Positions 61,162-64,000 of a stretch of DNA of 64,000 nt are shown piece after piece; position 1 is the stretch's first letter; each line of letters begins with the position of its first letter. Source of the DNA: Clostridia bacterium (GTDB lineage: Bacteria; Bacillota; Clostridia; Christensenellales; Christensenellaceae); contig JAFRTU010000013.1 in assembly GCA_017439085.1 (NCBI GenBank), positions 1-64,000 of the forward strand, in the 5' to 3' direction. The position numbers and the translations under genes were made by a program. Below the pieces are notes generated by a model. The model saw nothing but the letters and a program-made list of their open reading frames with translations, was not told the origin of the DNA and ran no database searches.

Positions 61162-62859
61162 TCAGAAGATCCTGTAAGCGCATATCCAGCGGGTATCCCA
61201 GTACGTTCCATAGGACGTCCTCTTGACTATCTTGCCCTTACTGGATGATGCGTCAATCATCATGTCGTTGCTTATGGCAATTGCCACATGTCCCTTGAAG
61301 ACGAGTATGTCTCCGGCCTTCACGGATTTACGGCTGTTGATACGCTGATATTTTGAACAGCTTCTCCAGCCAAAGGATGTCATGTATCCCTGTTTGACTC
61401 CGGCATTGTTAAGACACCAGTATACGAATCCGGAGCAATCGAACTTACTTGGCCCCTTCGCACCGCGAACATACGGGCATCCCATACGGGATTCTGCTGC
61501 CTTTATTAGAGCGGATACGCTTCCGGGTCCCGAATAGGAATACTTTGTTGGCTTCGTATCTTCCGATTTTTCAGTATTCTTGCCGGAACTGCTTCCCGAG
61601 TTTTTGCCGGAACTGCTTCCCGAGTTTTTGCCGGAACTGCTTCCCGAGTTCTTGCCGGAACTGCTTCCCGAGTTCTTGCCGGAATTGTTGTTATTGTTAT
61701 TTGTCGGCTTCGGTACAGGAGCCTTAACAGCTGTAGACGAGAAAAGCTTATGGCTGGTCGATGCACCGTATTTTCCGTCAGAAGTCAGCTTGTTGCGCTT
61801 CTGAAAGGCTTTCAGTGCCTCAACGGTGGACTCTCCGAAATATCCGGAAGCACTCTTCATATATCCGAGAGCTACGAGTCTGTTCTGTATCCTCGTGACG
61901 TCAGCTCCGCTGTCTCCAAGTCCGATGCTGTTCGCTACGGCTTTCCCGGACATCAGCAGATCCTTGGTGGACGTACCGAGATATCCGTCGGAAATGAGAC
62001 CGTTCCTCTCCTGGAACCTCTTAACTGCGGAGACCGTATCCTTTCCGTACTTGCCGTCGGGAGCAGTGGTCATGTAACCGAGGTTATAGAGGCGTGTCTG
62101 GAGAACCTTTATCTCAGCGCTTTCTTCTCCGAGATATATCGCATATGCATTTACCGTATCGGAGAACAGTGTCTCTCTGGTATTTTCTCCGACAGTACCG
62201 TCCGAAGTGAGATTGTTCCTCTTCTGGAAGAGCTTGACTGCACTCGTGGTAGCCTCATCGAACACTCCGGTTGCCTGTTTCAGATAACCAAGCTCTACAA
62301 GTCTTGACTGAAGCTCCTCGACATCATCCCCTTCAGCACCTTCGGATACAGAATAGGGCTTTGCCTTGTCCGAGAATAGAAGATCAAATGTAGCATAATC
62401 AGCGACACCTGTCATCGGCAGTCCGTGAGTCCTCTGGAATCTCTTTATGGCTGCCTCTGTTTCTGAACTGTAATAGTCGCTCGGTTCATCGAGATCCATA
62501 TAGGAGAGACTCATGAGCTTATCCTGCAGGTCAAGGACGATGGGATTGACCATTCCCGGTTCTGCTGAATAGATCGTCTCCGGTTCCGACTGCTCGACCT
62601 TTGCGGCTGTGAGAACATTTTTGGAATTGATGGTGTTGCTGCCTGCTGCAAGTGCCGACTTATAGGGCACGAGACTTGAGATGGTGAACGGAATGGCTAC
62701 CATGAATACAAGAGCCACGAACAGATAGAGATATCTTATCGGGCCAAGTGCCTTGAAGGCTGCTCTGAGAGTCCCTTTAGGAGCTTTTTCATGTCTGGAG
62801 GCGCTGTCCGTCCTTTTTTCCTTTATTCTGTTTTCTTTACTGTTGTCATTCATATTCAT
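61162..62859 (-). CDS. Peptidoglycan-binding NlpC/P60 hydrolase
   Basis: The 565-residue protein has a basic N-terminus with a TM at about 44-64, four PG_binding_1 repeats (about 105-160, 175-235, 245-305 and 315-375; each has LQ..L..LGY and VKxFQ), a low-complexity linker of NNNNNN and SGKNSGSS units, and NlpC/P60 from about 440: Cys in KFDCSGFVYWCL, His in GHVAIAI. It should cut D-glutamyl-diamino acid bonds in stem peptides outside the membrane. GAGGT precedes the start. Confidence 0.92.
   Translation of the reverse strand: MNMNDNSKENRIKEKRTDSASRHEKAPKGTLRAAFKALGPIRYLYLFVALVFMVAIPFTISSLVPYKSALAAGSNTINSKNVLTAAKVEQSEPETIYSAEPGMVNPIVLDLQDKLMSLSYMDLDEPSDYYSSETEAAIKRFQRTHGLPMTGVADYATFDLLFSDKAKPYSVSEGAEGDDVEELQSRLVELGYLKQATGVFDEATTSAVKLFQKRNNLTSDGTVGENTRETLFSDTVNAYAIYLGEESAEIKVLQTRLYNLGYMTTAPDGKYGKDTVSAVKRFQERNGLISDGYLGTSTKDLLMSGKAVANSIGLGDSGADVTRIQNRLVALGYMKSASGYFGESTVEALKAFQKRNKLTSDGKYGASTSHKLFSSTAVKAPVPKPTNNNNNNSGKNSGSSSGKNSGSSSGKNSGSSSGKNSGSSSGKNTEKSEDTKPTKYSYSGPGSVSALIKAAESRMGCPYVRGAKGPSKFDCSGFVYWCLNNAGVKQGYMTSFGWRSCSKYQRINSRKSVKAGDILVFKGHVAIAISNDMMIDASSSKGKIVKRTSYGTYWDTRWICAYRIF
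61577..61686 (-). repeat. Tandem 24-bp repeats coding the linker
   Basis: Four full 24-bp units and a partial fifth; each encodes SGKNSGSS and units differ by one base. Slippage here would change linker length in steps of eight residues without a frameshift. Confidence 0.85.
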
Positions 62860-62995
62860 AAAAGACCTCGTAAAGACAGATTATATGAAAAGGATGTAAA
62901 AAGGCAACTCTTTGAGCAAAAAGTTTACAGTTTCGAAAGATATCGAAGCAGATGAAAGGCATATCGGGGGAGTTCAGAACGCGTGCATCCTTTTA

Positions 62996-63023
62996 TTTGA
63001 AATATGAGGATATATAATATAAT
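62996..63023 (+). promoter_or_regulatory. Possible promoter of the second serine hydrolase
   Basis: TTTGAA at 62,996-63,001, 16 bases, TATAAT at 63,018-63,023, about 40 bases before the start. Several TATAAT-like steps overlap here, so spacing is uncertain. Confidence 0.45.
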
Positions 63024-63061
63024 AGAAGAAAATCGGCAAACGCCCGGGGCAGTGGATAATA

Positions 63062-64000
63062 ATGGACAGATTTGAAGAGATCATAAAAAAGATATCGGGA
63101 AGGGAATACGGAGTACAGTCTTTTATGCTCCTGAGACACGGAAAAGTGATAAGGGAGGGCTACAGAGCTCCGTTCAGGAAGGAAGACAAACACAGCCTCT
63201 TTTCTGTGAGTAAGTGTTTCACGGCTTTAGGGGTGGGTCTTCTCATGGACGAGGGCCTTCTTCATCCTTCCGACAGAGTCGCGGATCTGTTCAGGGAGTA
63301 TCTGCCTTCGCCCGCATGTCCGAATATGGAAAAAATGACGGTAGAGGATCTCCTGACCATGAGGGGAGGCTTCGACATAGCCCCGGATGACCTGAGAAGG
63401 CACCATATAGGGGAAGTGTTCAACGATTTTCCGTATTCTTTCAGGGATAGAAAGAGCCCTGACGGAACAGACTGGGCAAGGGACATAGTGAGGAGCTATG
63501 TGGCAATTGAACCGGGCCATGATTTTCTTTATTCCAGCGCATGTTCTTATCTACTGAGCGTCATAGTTCAAAAGAAGACCGGGATGACGCTGAAGGACTA
63601 TATAGGGGACAGGCTGTTTGCAAAGCTGGATATAACCGACTATTACTGGCAGCACTGTCCGAAAGGCAGGACCACAGGAGGCTGGGGTCTCAGCATGAGG
63701 CTCGAAGATATGGCGAGATGCGCATCTTTTCTCCTTGACGGAGGAAGGATCGGAGGAGAGCAGATACTGGATGAAGGATATGTAAGGAAGATGTGTTCTC
63801 GGATAGTCACCGTTTCGGAGGATCCCTCGGTATATGAGAGACACTACGGATATCAGACGTGGGTCCTGGGAGACGGGGAATGCTATGGAGGCATAGGTGC
63901 CTTCGGACAGTTCATGCTCATCTATCCGGAATACGATGCCGTACTTGCGATGTTCTCAATGAGCAAGAGATACATGGAGATGCTTGCCCCGCTGACCGAT
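63062..64000 (+). CDS. Serine hydrolase, beta-lactamase-like (cut by window end)
   Basis: Open from ATG 63,062 to the window edge, 313 codons with no stop. LFSVSKCFTALGVG is the SxxK nucleophile motif near residue 51, YSSACSYLLSV the YxN-like motif (Tyr-Ser-Ser), and a late GGIGAFGQFMLIYP sits where KTG is found. It is distantly like the enzyme at 39,607-40,524. No signal peptide is seen. Confidence 0.85.
   Translation, partial: MDRFEEIIKKISGREYGVQSFMLLRHGKVIREGYRAPFRKEDKHSLFSVSKCFTALGVGLLMDEGLLHPSDRVADLFREYLPSPACPNMEKMTVEDLLTMRGGFDIAPDDLRRHHIGEVFNDFPYSFRDRKSPDGTDWARDIVRSYVAIEPGHDFLYSSACSYLLSVIVQKKTGMTLKDYIGDRLFAKLDITDYYWQHCPKGRTTGGWGLSMRLEDMARCASFLLDGGRIGGEQILDEGYVRKMCSRIVTVSEDPSVYERHYGYQTWVLGDGECYGGIGAFGQFMLIYPEYDAVLAMFSMSKRYMEMLAPLTD

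Noticed and set aside
61577..61686. Regular 24-bp repeats as a CRISPR array
   Set aside because: The units are directly adjacent without spacers and lie in frame inside a gene coding for a low-complexity linker.

Overview
The window comes from a low-to-mid GC Gram-positive anaerobe of class Clostridia, most likely Lachnospiraceae or a close relative. The evidence is strong AGGAGG-type ribosome sites, heavy AGA/AGG/ATA codon use, zinc-binding (C+) S14, L24 and L36, a KOW-domain gene between map and infA, ECF vitamin-transporter genes after rplQ, and anaerobic-type enzymes (Fe-S flavin oxidoreductase, Na+-pump decarboxylase subunit). I do not name a genus.

Bases 1-21,090 form the conserved translation locus: 3' end of tuf, then the S10, spc and alpha ribosomal-protein operons (rpsJ to rplQ), including secY, adk, map, infA and rpoA, then ecfA1-ecfA2-ecfT-truA and rplM-rpsI. 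Three small genes that are easy to miss (rpmD, rpmJ and the TTG-started rpmC) are placed. Promoters of the form TTGCAN-17-TAGAAT precede rpsJ and rpmJ.

Bases about 21,034-24,390 look like a small inserted island at the 3' end of rpsI. A second, synonymously diverged copy of the last 15 S9 codons plus its terminator lies at 24,341-24,434. Between the copies are an AAA ATPase (DUF4143 type) whose promoter is flanked by two 22-bp near-palindromes, a CHAP-GNAT fusion, and a truncated P-loop kinase. No integrase is visible.

Bases 24.4-34.9 kb are accessory metabolism: deoC, an FGGY kinase and an ABM-domain enzyme; an NADH:flavin oxidoreductase; a nitroreductase; an HD phosphohydrolase; a MATE transporter fused to a RsbW-like ATPase; an HMA/ZIP metal pair; and a GH172 enzyme. 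Bases 35.0-38.7 kb hold a partner-switching cassette: free STAS protein, membrane PP2C phosphatase, and a STAS/APH-like kinase/HATPase fusion, with no sigma factor nearby.

Bases 38.7-49.0 kb hold PHP, serine hydrolase, PAP2, esterase, AEC transporter, GH125 and acylphosphatase genes, then trxB-glmM-glmS. Bases 49.0-64.0 kb hold an MFS transporter, tRNA-Ser(GGA), a GldA/F/G-like ABC system with a degenerate ATPase, a 440-bp intergenic region rich in DnaA-box-like 9-mers, a second FGGY kinase overlapping nudC, asd, a C26 peptidase, an EamA permease, oadB with a tiny oadG-like gene, a GNAT, a peptidoglycan-binding NlpC/P60 hydrolase and a second serine hydrolase cut by the window edge.
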